From: a virus
Direction: 5' to 3' (one strand)
Length of the DNA: 25,779 nucleotides
Virus record (IMG/VR): IMGVR_UViG_3300048027_000008
Coordinates: 1-25,779 of that record
Positions 1 through 7,609 of the stretch are shown here, one piece after another. The notes beneath the pieces were generated by a model. It was given only the letters and a program-made list of their open reading frames with translations, did not search any database and was not told the origin of the DNA. The translations under genes were made by a program, and so were the position numbers. Every line of letters begins with the position of its first letter. The stretch's first letter is position 1.

Positions 1-861
1 ATGGAAGATCTTGAACGTAAGGTTAGACTGGCTACGATTCTGGGAACCATACAATCCACCTACACCAAGTTTCCATACTTGCGTAAGGTGTGGAACAAGA
101 ACACAGAAGAAGAGCGTCTGTTGGGTGTGTCACTTACAGGGATAATGGATAACTCCTTGATGACTATTAAGAACAAAGGCTTGGAGAAGACTCTTGAACA
201 TCTTCGTGGGATTGCTGTATCTACTAATGCTGAATGGGCTAACCGTCTTAATATACCTGTGGCTGCTGCAATTACATGCGTCAAACCATCGGGCACGGTC
301 TCACAACTGGTGGATAGTGCCAGTGGCATACATGCTCGCCACAGTCCCTATTATATCCGTACTGTGCGTGGTGATAATAAAGATCCGCTAACACAGTTCA
401 TGACAGATCAAGGTATCCCTAGTGAGCCTTGTGTTATGAAGCCAGATCAAACTACAGTATTTAGTTTCCCTGTAAAGTCTCCGACTAAGGCAGTGGTTAC
501 TGAAGATATGACAGCCATTGAGCAACTAGAGACTTGGTTGATGTATCAGAGATCGTGGTGTGAACATAAGCCTAGCGTTACGATAAATGTACGAAAAGAT
601 GAGTGGTTTGAAGTGGGTGCCTTTGTGTACAAGTACTTTGATGAGATGTCAGGTGTATCCTTCTTGCCTTACAACGAACACACTTATCAACAAGCACCTT
701 ATCAAGAAATAAATAAGGATCACTACAAAGACTTGCTTTCTTCAATGCCCTCTGCTATTGCTTGGAGTGAGTTGGCTAACTACGAGAAGGAAGATAACAC
801 AGTCTCAATGCAGACAATGGCCTGTACAGGTGATGTCTGTGAGATGGTAGACATAACCTAA
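1..861 (+). CDS. nrdJ: Class II (adenosylcobalamin-dependent) ribonucleotide reductase, C-terminal part
   Basis: This enzyme reduces ribonucleotides to deoxyribonucleotides for phage DNA synthesis, using coenzyme B12 to start the radical. The window holds 286 residues, roughly the last third to half of a usual class II enzyme. The ATG at position 1 is probably an internal methionine, with the true start and most active-site cysteines lying upstream. Visible signatures are CVKPSGT at residues 93-99, SGIH at 108-111 followed by YYIR at 117-120, and a C-terminal CTGDVC in which Cys275 and Cys280 form the C-x4-C pair that passes electrons from thioredoxin-type reductants to the active site. The PSGT and SGIH segments belong to the substrate-phosphate and active-site region of the family. 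The stop codon is 11 bases before the next gene, so it heads the small + strand operon seen here. Class II is preferred over class I because of these motifs and because no small-subunit gene is visible. Confidence 0.88.
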   Translation: MEDLERKVRLATILGTIQSTYTKFPYLRKVWNKNTEEERLLGVSLTGIMDNSLMTIKNKGLEKTLEHLRGIAVSTNAEWANRLNIPVAAAITCVKPSGTVSQLVDSASGIHARHSPYYIRTVRGDNKDPLTQFMTDQGIPSEPCVMKPDQTTVFSFPVKSPTKAVVTEDMTAIEQLETWLMYQRSWCEHKPSVTINVRKDEWFEVGAFVYKYFDEMSGVSFLPYNEHTYQQAPYQEINKDHYKDLLSSMPSAIAWSELANYEKEDNTVSMQTMACTGDVCEMVDIT

Positions 862-872
862 GGAGATGTAAG

Positions 873-1061
873 ATGTATGTTCTAGTGCTCATAATGTTTT
901 TTGAAGATAGGTATAAGATCCAAGGTCACGATACGTTCTTTCCAAGTCAGCTTGCTTGTCATCAGTTTGCAGCCCCACTTAAAAAAAGACTTATGGACAC
1001 TAGACCTTCACCCAATTCTGATGTAAAATACTACTGTTTTGAAGTTCCAAAAGAGGTTTAA
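873..1061 (+). CDS. Small hypothetical phage protein (62 aa)
   Basis: I do not recognise the function. The 62-residue product starts with a short hydrophobic stretch (MYVLVLIMFF) too short for a secure membrane segment, then a mixed polar region ending CFEVPKEV. The start is well supported by AAGGAG seven bases before the ATG, just after the reductase stop codon. The hydrophobic first strand and a late CFEV strand with conserved-looking aromatic residues suggest a small alpha/beta fold. It ends in TAA directly followed by the ATG of the next gene, so the two are translationally coupled. A run of seven A lies near position 979, but the frame stays open and no frameshift is implied. Confidence 0.6.
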   Translation: MYVLVLIMFFEDRYKIQGHDTFFPSQLACHQFAAPLKKRLMDTRPSPNSDVKYYCFEVPKEV

Positions 1062-1295
1062 ATGAAATACGATCCAGTAAATAGCCCAGCGCATTACAAG
1101 TTAAGTGGTGGGATAGAGTGCATTGATTATATTAAACAGGTACTAACTCTTGATCAGTTCATAGGTTACTGTCACGGTAATATGATTAAGTATCAGCACA
1201 GGTACATGTACAAGGGTAACCCTGTGCAGGATATGGAGAAAGCAGAGTGGTATTTAAACAAGATGCTAGAGGCAATGGAGGAGAAACATAAATGA
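1062..1295 (+). CDS. DUF3310 family protein
   Basis: This 77-residue protein matches the DUF3310 family, common in phages and sometimes labelled nucleotide kinase-like without firm proof. The family pattern is clear: an N-terminal PAHYK segment (residues 8-12), then the helix around ECIDYIKQVL, a central GYCHGNMIKY and QHRYMYKG, and the closing KAEWYLNKML. Aromatic and His residues at these sites are the conserved core. AGAGG six bases upstream and the TAA-ATG junction support the start. The stop overlaps the start of the following RMF-like gene (ATGA). The biochemical role is unknown. Its place behind the reductase gives weak support for a role in nucleotide or DNA metabolism, but that is inference. 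Confidence 0.85.
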   Translation: MKYDPVNSPAHYKLSGGIECIDYIKQVLTLDQFIGYCHGNMIKYQHRYMYKGNPVQDMEKAEWYLNKMLEAMEEKHK

Positions 1296-1459
1296 GGCCA
1301 TACGAAGAAGGTATAAAAGACTTTAGGGAGGGTAGCTTAGGCAACCCTTACAAGGTCAATACAAAACCTAACAGGGAGTGGGAGATGGGCTTCAACAAAG
1401 CTTACTTCCGTAATCTTGAGAGAGTAAAGCTGAATGAACAAAAACAAAAAGAGTCTTGA
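1292..1459 (+). CDS. Ribosome modulation factor-like (Rmf/CrpP-fold) small protein
   Basis: A 55-residue protein, the same length as E. coli RMF. It begins with an ATG sharing four bases (ATGA) with the stop of the DUF3310 gene and ends at TGA 1457-1459, overlapping the next gene by 26 bases. The Rmf pattern is visible: YEEG at residues 4-7, a second glycine after a short helix (FREG, 11-14), GNPY at 17-20, an Arg-x-Trp (REW, 28-30) and a closing helix beginning MGFNKAY. In bacteria RMF binds the 30S subunit near the anti-Shine-Dalgarno site and promotes inactive 100S ribosome dimers. Whether this phage protein binds ribosomes is inference; the fold family also includes proteins of other proposed roles. 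Without recognising this gene the stretch 1296-1433 would look empty. Confidence 0.7.
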   Translation: MRPYEEGIKDFREGSLGNPYKVNTKPNREWEMGFNKAYFRNLERVKLNEQKQKES

Positions 1460-1655
1460 AGAAGAGGCCAAAAGTTACAGGCAGAAAAAAATAAAGCCAC
1501 CGCTTAAGAACAAAGCACTTACATCCCGTAGGTACTTAGCTGGTCAAGCGATGGCTGCACTATTATCAAGGTCTCCAGGTCATGTTCACAAAGGAGATAT
1601 AAAACGTGAGTCATATGATTGGGCGGACTTCATGTTAGAGGATGATGATGAATAA
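1434..1655 (+). CDS. Small charged hypothetical phage protein (73 aa)
   Basis: The product has a Lys-rich N-terminus (residues 1-35), a central helix YLAGQAMAALLSR (residues 34-46), and an acidic end (MLEDDDE). The arrangement of a short Ala-rich helix followed by a tyrosine and an ADxML-like segment (YDWADFML) resembles a widespread class of small phage proteins with no assigned function. The gene begins inside the RMF-like gene in another frame, with GAGAG about ten bases upstream, so it probably relies on coupling. It is the last + strand gene before the convergent terminator. Charge and size would permit nucleic acid binding, but nothing proves it. Confidence 0.6.
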   Translation: MNKNKKSLEEEAKSYRQKKIKPPLKNKALTSRRYLAGQAMAALLSRSPGHVHKGDIKRESYDWADFMLEDDDE

Positions 1656-1658
1656 CAA

Positions 1659-1682
1659 AAGGGGGCTTCAAGTGGCCCCCTT
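1659..1682. terminator. Bidirectional terminator between convergent operons
   Basis: AAGGGGGC at 1659-1666 and GCCCCCTT at 1675-1682 form a perfect 8-bp stem around the 8-base loop TTCAAGTG. On the + strand it is followed by a loose T-rich stretch (TTAAGTTTATT). On the - strand the bases after the stem read TTTTGTTATT. It lies three bases after the stop of the last + strand gene and four bases past the stop of the last - strand gene, so it can end both transcripts. Confidence 0.85.
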
Positions 1683-1686
1683 AAGT

Positions 1687-4600
1687 TTATTCTGTTTGCT
1701 TTTTAAAGATACGTAAACTACGTAAAGATTTTTCAGTCTCTAGATACCGTTGGAGTATAAAGAGTTCGTTAGGTTCTAAGTCTTCGAGGTCTCCTAGATT
1801 TAATTCTTTGAGGCCTTTTTGAACACCTGACTTAGGAAACTTGCTAGTTATGTCGTACTGTAGCGCAGTTACATCTTCAGGTCCAGAGTATTGCATACGC
1901 AAGAAAGTCTTAGCTAAATCTTTTGCTCTGGGTATAACGTCACCCTTCCAATGCTGTAACTTCTCTGCTTGATTTAATTTATCAAACCAATTAGACTCTA
2001 GTAATAAACTTGACTCTGCTTCTATTATATCAAAGAAGATTCCACTCAAAGTATTTCCGGCTTGAGGTGCTTGGTCTTTAACTTTCTTACTGTTTCCAAT
2101 CAGGGTGTCAAGTTTATAGTCTGGTATACCTACCCTATTCATAACACGTTGAGTATCAGTAAGCCTGATGTTTCTAATACCTAACATCTTAGTGGATTGT
2201 ATATCAGCTGTACCACCTGCAGCAGTCTGTCTAGCTTCGGCTAAAGGCTCTCCCATAAACAAAGGTATGATATTATCTATGTAACGAAAGGCATTATTTA
2301 CTAGCTTGTTGTTTTGTTTTCTATCTATAGGTGCAGCATCTTCACCTCTAGCAAGACCAGCGACAATGTTCAAAGGTTCTGCAGCCCTGAATACAGGATT
2401 TACAAACTGACTAGCTAAGGTGTTGCCAGCTATATTTAAAGCACCAGCAACATCACGTCTTTCAGGGTCAACCATAAGCGTAATAGACTCTAGTGTATCT
2501 CTTTGAGTTTTATCTAAGTTCCTTAATAAACCACTTAAACCAAAGTCTGCACTAAATTGTTTAAAAGCTTCCATAGCTTGTTGCTTTTCACCCATCCGCA
2601 TCAACGCCCAGATTCTACCCCCAGCCCTGTATGCAGATATAGGAAAGTCAAACTGCTGATTTATAATTTCCCCACCAGCAGTAGCTGTTGCATACATAGG
2701 TAACCCTTTTTTAACGTTGTCAATTTCTTCATTAGATACTACCCAAAGAGCACCAGCAGATACCGTAGTTCTAGCAAATGCTTCTTTCATAGTCATGTCT
2801 TTATAGAAACCCATACCCTTTGCAATCATGTTTACCCCAGGGGCATTCTTTCCTGTAAAGGCTACTGTGGCATTAAAGAATCTACCAAAGGGAACTGCCA
2901 TACCTATAACAGGAAGTTTTCTGACGTCCTCTATATAACCTGCAACTGTACCCACTAAGCCTTCACCCTTATAAGATTTAGAAAAAATTGCCTCTAAGGT
3001 ATCTTCAACAGCATTAGCTTCTATAGTACGGTATTCCTTACTCCCCATATATTTTTGAAGGGACATATCGCCTATCTTTTCAGATCTATAAAAGTCATTC
3101 CAACCTTTACCTGTAGCAGCTCTAAGCTTCTTATCCATCTGAAATAAAAACTCTTGCGACTTAGTAAATCCATCCTGTGCTTGTACTAAGGTAAGCTTCT
3201 GCACCATATCAATATAGTTATCTGTTCTTAACCCAACTAATTTCATACGTGGGCTAAACTTACCGCCTGTTAGTAATGTATTGGTACCCTCTACACCACC
3301 AGGGAGTACACTGTTTAGTTTTTGAAGTGCTTCAGAGTTTCTTTGTAGTGCAGATTCAAAAGCTGTATAAGTCATGTCAGGATCAAGTAAGAACTTGACC
3401 CTTTGCATATTAGATTCCATAAGAATCTTAGCTAACCTCTGAGTTTCAGCACCTTTTTCTACTTGACCAGCCAACTTTTGTAGTGTGCCATATCCAGCAT
3501 TTACTAGTGCCATAGACATATCAGTAGCACTTTGCAAAGCAGTGTTAGTACCCCAACCAACTACATTAAGTGCACTTGTAGAAGGATGGGCAACAAGCAG
3601 CCTAATTAAACGATCTTGGTTTTTCTGGAAAGCTTCTAACGTCATCCCAGTTATAGTTGGATCAACATCTTTAGCAGCCTTAGGTTCGGTACCCTTTAAA
3701 GTAGACAGCCTTAAGTTTTTGGTGGTAACTTTACCTTTTCTATTGCGATAAACTACTGTTGCCAGATCACCATCTATTTCTTTAACTTCACCAATTCTTT
3801 TTGTACCTACTGAAGATACTCTATCGCCAACTTCTATTGTCTTAACAGATATATCACCACGAATAAATCCAGCATCTAAGGCAGACTGATACAGATCCTT
3901 CAATTCCATATCAGTAATAGAAAGACCTAGCTGTTTAGCTGACTGACCCATGAGACCAAGAGTTGAACCAGCCTCAGACATCTTGTATGACAGTATGTCA
4001 CCTATATCTCTACCAGTAACTTGAGATCTTGGGATGATGTTGCCATCATTGTCACGTACTTTAATCTTATTACCAGTAGCTTTTTCAATAGATTTTATAA
4101 ACCCTTGAGCTTCCTTGTCACTAACATCGGCAATAATATCAGCCATCCAGTTGGTAAACTTATCATCTTCAAAACGTTTAGCCCAGACAAAACCTTTTTC
4201 AAAGGCAGTCTGAGTCATACCCTTAAAGATAACTTCATCGCCTTCGTTATGCCCTAGTATAAGAACTTTAAAAAAGTCGTGGCTAAAGTCTTTGCTACCT
4301 TTAGATAACTCTGCGCCACCCTCTAGTTTTGTCTTCCAATCTCTACCAACATCTACTTTCTTTTGCTTCACATATTTATCTATAGATTGAGAAGCCTCTG
4401 ACAAAAATCCCGTAGCATCTGGTGTAGATAGTTCCATCGTAGGTACTGCTGTATCTGACACACCACGTCTTGCAATTAAGCCAGCTTGAACACCACCCAT
4501 AATAATACCACCAGCAGCAGCTATGCCCACAGCTAGGTAGTTAATATCTTCTTGTGCATCTACATCTACCAAACCATCTTGATACAAGTACTCCATACCC

Positions 4601-5379
4601 GTACCTATTGCAGCATCTATACCAGTGGTAATACCTATCTCTGTAATAGCTTTCTTAGTAGCTAGACGTTGAGCAGCAGTCTTACCTAAAGTCTGCTGTA
4701 CATAAGAACCTATCTTAGCTTTAGTAGCTGTACGTGAAGCTTGTACTCCATCCGCAAACATCTTGGTACCAACTTTTTCAGCTGTCTTTTTTGTACCTTC
4801 TTTTTGCATAGACTGCAGAGCAGCCTTTTTTGCAACTGATGTACCTACACGAATAGAACCATTAGCTGCAGCTTTACCTATAAACCCCCCAAGAAGGTTT
4901 GCTGGATCAAGAAGTACACTTCTAGTGAAGTCCATAATACCTTCAAATTTTTCACCCACTGTCGTTTCTTTACTAAAGATGCCAGCCATGTTTTCGTACA
5001 GTTTATATGCAGCAGCAGCTCTAGTCTTCTTAGCTTCATCATCTTGTATGTCGTTGATGTAATCTATTTCAGCTAGACCACGTACAGTATTACCCGACAC
5101 AACACCACGACGATTGTTTAAGAAGCTGTCGATAACATCTTCTCTAGATTTACCATCTACTTCTTCATCACCAAACCTATCACGCATATAGCCTTCAGCT
5201 ATAGAGTAGGTATAGTCATTCTCTGCTAAATCATTTTGAGTGTATGTACCAGCCTCAGGTAACGCAGGTTCAACCTTCTTAGGTTCAACTAAAACATTTG
5301 GATCAGTTAGAATAAAACCTTCTGGTACATCGACATTTGTAGGTTTATCTAAAATAAACCCCTCAGGTATGTTAGTCAT
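1687..5379 (-). CDS. Large internal virion / DNA-ejection protein (1230 aa)
   Basis: Probably a capsid-internal protein ejected with the DNA, in the place of T7 gp16; no transglycosylase motif is seen, and the murein-cutting role seems moved to the gene at 6870-7607. The N-terminus carries two copies of a PEGFIL motif (residues 5-10 and 19-24). A DPANLLGGFIG segment lies near 158-168, hydrophobic stretches at about 247-262 and 280-303 could enter a membrane, and a beta-rich insert near 516-563 (VGDRVSSVG then VVYRNRKGKV) looks like a small SH3-type barrel. The remainder is mostly Ala/Lys/Glu-rich helix. AAGGGG precedes the ATG closely, and the stop of the preceding gene lies nine bases before that ATG. 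It is the last gene of the late operon. The function is inferred from size, position and composition, not from a recognised catalytic domain. Confidence 0.6.
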   Translation of the reverse strand: MTNIPEGFILDKPTNVDVPEGFILTDPNVLVEPKKVEPALPEAGTYTQNDLAENDYTYSIAEGYMRDRFGDEEVDGKSREDVIDSFLNNRRGVVSGNTVRGLAEIDYINDIQDDEAKKTRAAAAYKLYENMAGIFSKETTVGEKFEGIMDFTRSVLLDPANLLGGFIGKAAANGSIRVGTSVAKKAALQSMQKEGTKKTAEKVGTKMFADGVQASRTATKAKIGSYVQQTLGKTAAQRLATKKAITEIGITTGIDAAIGTGMEYLYQDGLVDVDAQEDINYLAVGIAAAGGIIMGGVQAGLIARRGVSDTAVPTMELSTPDATGFLSEASQSIDKYVKQKKVDVGRDWKTKLEGGAELSKGSKDFSHDFFKVLILGHNEGDEVIFKGMTQTAFEKGFVWAKRFEDDKFTNWMADIIADVSDKEAQGFIKSIEKATGNKIKVRDNDGNIIPRSQVTGRDIGDILSYKMSEAGSTLGLMGQSAKQLGLSITDMELKDLYQSALDAGFIRGDISVKTIEVGDRVSSVGTKRIGEVKEIDGDLATVVYRNRKGKVTTKNLRLSTLKGTEPKAAKDVDPTITGMTLEAFQKNQDRLIRLLVAHPSTSALNVVGWGTNTALQSATDMSMALVNAGYGTLQKLAGQVEKGAETQRLAKILMESNMQRVKFLLDPDMTYTAFESALQRNSEALQKLNSVLPGGVEGTNTLLTGGKFSPRMKLVGLRTDNYIDMVQKLTLVQAQDGFTKSQEFLFQMDKKLRAATGKGWNDFYRSEKIGDMSLQKYMGSKEYRTIEANAVEDTLEAIFSKSYKGEGLVGTVAGYIEDVRKLPVIGMAVPFGRFFNATVAFTGKNAPGVNMIAKGMGFYKDMTMKEAFARTTVSAGALWVVSNEEIDNVKKGLPMYATATAGGEIINQQFDFPISAYRAGGRIWALMRMGEKQQAMEAFKQFSADFGLSGLLRNLDKTQRDTLESITLMVDPERRDVAGALNIAGNTLASQFVNPVFRAAEPLNIVAGLARGEDAAPIDRKQNNKLVNNAFRYIDNIIPLFMGEPLAEARQTAAGGTADIQSTKMLGIRNIRLTDTQRVMNRVGIPDYKLDTLIGNSKKVKDQAPQAGNTLSGIFFDIIEAESSLLLESNWFDKLNQAEKLQHWKGDVIPRAKDLAKTFLRMQYSGPEDVTALQYDITSKFPKSGVQKGLKELNLGDLEDLEPNELFILQRYLETEKSLRSLRIFKKQTE

Positions 5380-5388
5380 CTTTACCCC

Positions 5389-6348
5389 TTATAGGTTTAC
5401 AATATTTCCCTGTGGATCTTTCCAATTAGTACCATTCCAAGTTATTACTGCACCAGTATCAGGATTAGTAGCTGTAGCACCCACTGAAATACTACTAGGC
5501 TCAGGCTTAGGCTCAGTATTTAAAGCCCTTAATTGTGGTGGTAGGTACGGGTTGTTTTGGTAGTTTTCAAACTTACTAGGAAACATCTCAACAAGGTTTT
5601 CTTGGAACACCGCAGGTGTCATAAACTCATCCATAAGAAGTTGTGCAGCTCGATCCGCTTGATCACCACCACTCTGTATTTGATCTAAAAGATTTTGTAT
5701 TTGACTTGCCTCTGGGGCTTGATCAGAGTCAATAAATTCATTAACTTTAGCCTTAGCTAAAGGTATTGTATGATAAAGAACAATTTCTGACATAGCTTTT
5801 TGACGTTTTTCTTCTGACGTAAAGTCAGTTAAGACTCCAGGTTTTGCGCTAGGAACAAAGGTACGGCTAGGCGTAGTGGGAATTTTAGTTATGTCCTGAG
5901 CTAACTTATAGTAGTTTTCTTCGGTCATATCCTCGCCAGTGATCGTAGTAATATAATCTATCTTATCTTCAACAGGAGCTTCAGATTTAACAATGTACAT
6001 CATAGAAGGTATTTGCGATAAGGGTACATTTCGTCCTGCGGCATCTAATTTTTCTTGAAAATCTAGTACTTCTTTAGCTGCAAAAGGATCAGCTACAGCA
6101 TTATTAAAAAAAGCTAAGGTGTCCTCATCCTCTATACCCGCAGCTGAAACTTGTTTTTCTAACTGTAAAGAAGCTTGAGCAGCTGTACGATATTTATCAC
6201 CAGTTCTAAAAGAAGCTTGACCCTCTAATTTTTTTAGGTACAACCCAAGAAGACTTGTCTTACGACTTTCCTCTAACTCTTCTCTTGCTGCCGCCTCTTC
6301 GTCCAGTTTAGTTTGAGCACTCAATGCCCCTGACCAAGTAAATCCCAT
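5389..6348 (-). CDS. Probable virion-associated protein, unknown function (319 aa)
   Basis: I do not recognise a named family. Residues 1-60 are strongly helical and charged (KLDEEAAAREELEESRKTS), the middle is mixed helix, and the C-terminal 35 residues form a separate small domain starting around SVGATATNPDTGAVITW and ending WKDPQGNIVNL, similar to short beta modules at the ends of phage structural proteins. GGAG eight bases before the ATG supports the start. It sits between the two largest internal-protein genes and the tail lysozyme, so an internal or tail-tip accessory role is the best guess. A cytoplasmic assembly factor is the alternative. Confidence 0.5.
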   Translation of the reverse strand: MGFTWSGALSAQTKLDEEAAAREELEESRKTSLLGLYLKKLEGQASFRTGDKYRTAAQASLQLEKQVSAAGIEDEDTLAFFNNAVADPFAAKEVLDFQEKLDAAGRNVPLSQIPSMMYIVKSEAPVEDKIDYITTITGEDMTEENYYKLAQDITKIPTTPSRTFVPSAKPGVLTDFTSEEKRQKAMSEIVLYHTIPLAKAKVNEFIDSDQAPEASQIQNLLDQIQSGGDQADRAAQLLMDEFMTPAVFQENLVEMFPSKFENYQNNPYLPPQLRALNTEPKPEPSSISVGATATNPDTGAVITWNGTNWKDPQGNIVNL

Positions 6349-6351
6349 ATC

Positions 6352-6873
6352 TTATCTCCTTGCCATTAGGCCTTGAGGTGCAGGGGTAACTTCTTCAGGC
6401 TCCTGCTCTTCTTGTTGCGGTTCTTCTACAGTGGGAGTTTCTTTAACAGACTCTCCAGACTCTTTACGTAGTTTTCTTAGTGCATCCTTGGCACGTCCAG
6501 TATCCCTAGCATACTCAAGGGCTTTATCTCTTTCTGGATTATCGAAGCCTTCGTTAAAGTCTACGTCAGCTTCTATAGCTAACCCTTTAATATACTCGTG
6601 CAACAAAGGTGCAATAATAAGACTAACGTCAATACTATGTATACCTTCCATAACCGCACTACGAAGTATCCCTTCTACTAAAGACACAAGATCTAAACCC
6701 TGTTCCAAAAAATACATAGCATCCTCTATTGCTTCAGGGTTTGTCATATTTTCTACATGCAAATCTAAAGCTTCTACTGGATCTACTATTTCTGAGGGTC
6801 TTTCAAAAGGTAGACCCTTTGGTTCTGTTGTTAAGGATTGACCTGGGATAGGTGCTGCAAATATAATACTCAT
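6352..6873 (-). CDS. Conserved phage structural-region protein (173 aa)
   Basis: The N-terminus PIPGQSLTTEPKGLPFERP (residues 8-26) is a pattern I associate with conserved marine phage proteins of the virion region. A helical domain follows (about 35-140), and the last 30 residues are Glu/Pro-rich and probably disordered (EEPQQEEQEPEEVTPAP), ending QGLMARR. The ATG overlaps the stop of the lysozyme gene by four bases (ATGA), and GGAGG lies six bases upstream inside the last codons of that gene, so the two are translationally coupled. This suggests it acts with the lysozyme or is packaged alongside it. No catalytic motif is visible. Confidence 0.55.
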   Translation of the reverse strand: MSIIFAAPIPGQSLTTEPKGLPFERPSEIVDPVEALDLHVENMTNPEAIEDAMYFLEQGLDLVSLVEGILRSAVMEGIHSIDVSLIIAPLLHEYIKGLAIEADVDFNEGFDNPERDKALEYARDTGRAKDALRKLRKESGESVKETPTVEEPQQEEQEPEEVTPAPQGLMARR

Positions 6874-7607
6874 TCTTGTCCTCCAATATAGGAGTTAGCT
6901 CTGGATATCCTACTATCCATCATAGGCTTTCCAGGTCTTAGGTACCCTTTAGAAAATATACGAGCCGCTTCCTCTGCAGTTGTAGCCTCTTGTAGCTTAT
7001 CCATGAATCTTCCTTCAGAAGTATTTTGAACTTCATGTATAAAGAAACCAAAAGATGCCTCATAGGAATCAGGATCTAAACTATTCTGAGCTGACCAAGC
7101 CTCAAAAGCTTTTCTTCTAGGGCCAGTCCACATTGCAAAACCCCTACCACCTTTTGATCCGGGCACTACAGGTTTAAGTTCTTGTAAAAATTTAAAGTCT
7201 CCAGTCTCATGTGCAAAGTTACCTACAATACCTGCAGCTTGCTCATCAGTTAAACCTAAAGCCTCTGCAACATCTCCCATAAGTCTTTCACCTGTGTCTT
7301 TAGTGTTAGAAGATACTGGAGTCTCAATTGACTTAGGGCTTTCACCACTCTGCTCTTTGTTTATCCTATTTATTAATTCAGACCTAGCTTGTTTAGCATT
7401 ATCAGTTAGCTCTACAAAATTTTTCATGCGACTAACTAGTTTAGGTACTAACTCTGAGCCTGGCTTTTCTATATCTAATGACATATCTGCATTAGCAGTT
7501 CTAGTTCTGCCAGCCAACCCCATTCTTTCTATCTTATCCTTTGTACCTTGATAGCTTCTAGCTGCAGTTTCAAGTGATGATAAGTTGTTTTTATTGTAAA
7601 GCGCCAT
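6870..7607 (-). CDS. Phage tail lysozyme (virion-associated peptidoglycan hydrolase)
   Basis: The C-terminal half (about residues 105-245) matches the phage tail lysozyme family: GLTDEQAAGIVGNFAHETGDF at 118-138, where Glu134 in HETG is the likely catalytic acid, then GRGFAMWTGPRRKAFEAW at 154-171, the family's Gly-aromatic-Trp-Thr segment. It would cut cell-wall glycan during DNA entry. Residues 1-105 are helical and polar and probably anchor the enzyme in the virion. There is no signal peptide. The product follows the 1487-residue protein with two bases between stop and ATG. No separate endolysin is visible in this window, so a second role in host lysis cannot be excluded, but the internal-protein context favours entry. 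Confidence 0.8.
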   Translation of the reverse strand: MALYNKNNLSSLETAARSYQGTKDKIERMGLAGRTRTANADMSLDIEKPGSELVPKLVSRMKNFVELTDNAKQARSELINRINKEQSGESPKSIETPVSSNTKDTGERLMGDVAEALGLTDEQAAGIVGNFAHETGDFKFLQELKPVVPGSKGGRGFAMWTGPRRKAFEAWSAQNSLDPDSYEASFGFFIHEVQNTSEGRFMDKLQEATTAEEAARIFSKGYLRPGKPMMDSRISRANSYIGGQE

Positions 7608-7609
7608 GA

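Noticed and set aside
60-391. Short frames overlapping the reductase on both strands
   Set aside because: The reductase motifs in the main frame are unambiguous, and the others are shadow frames.
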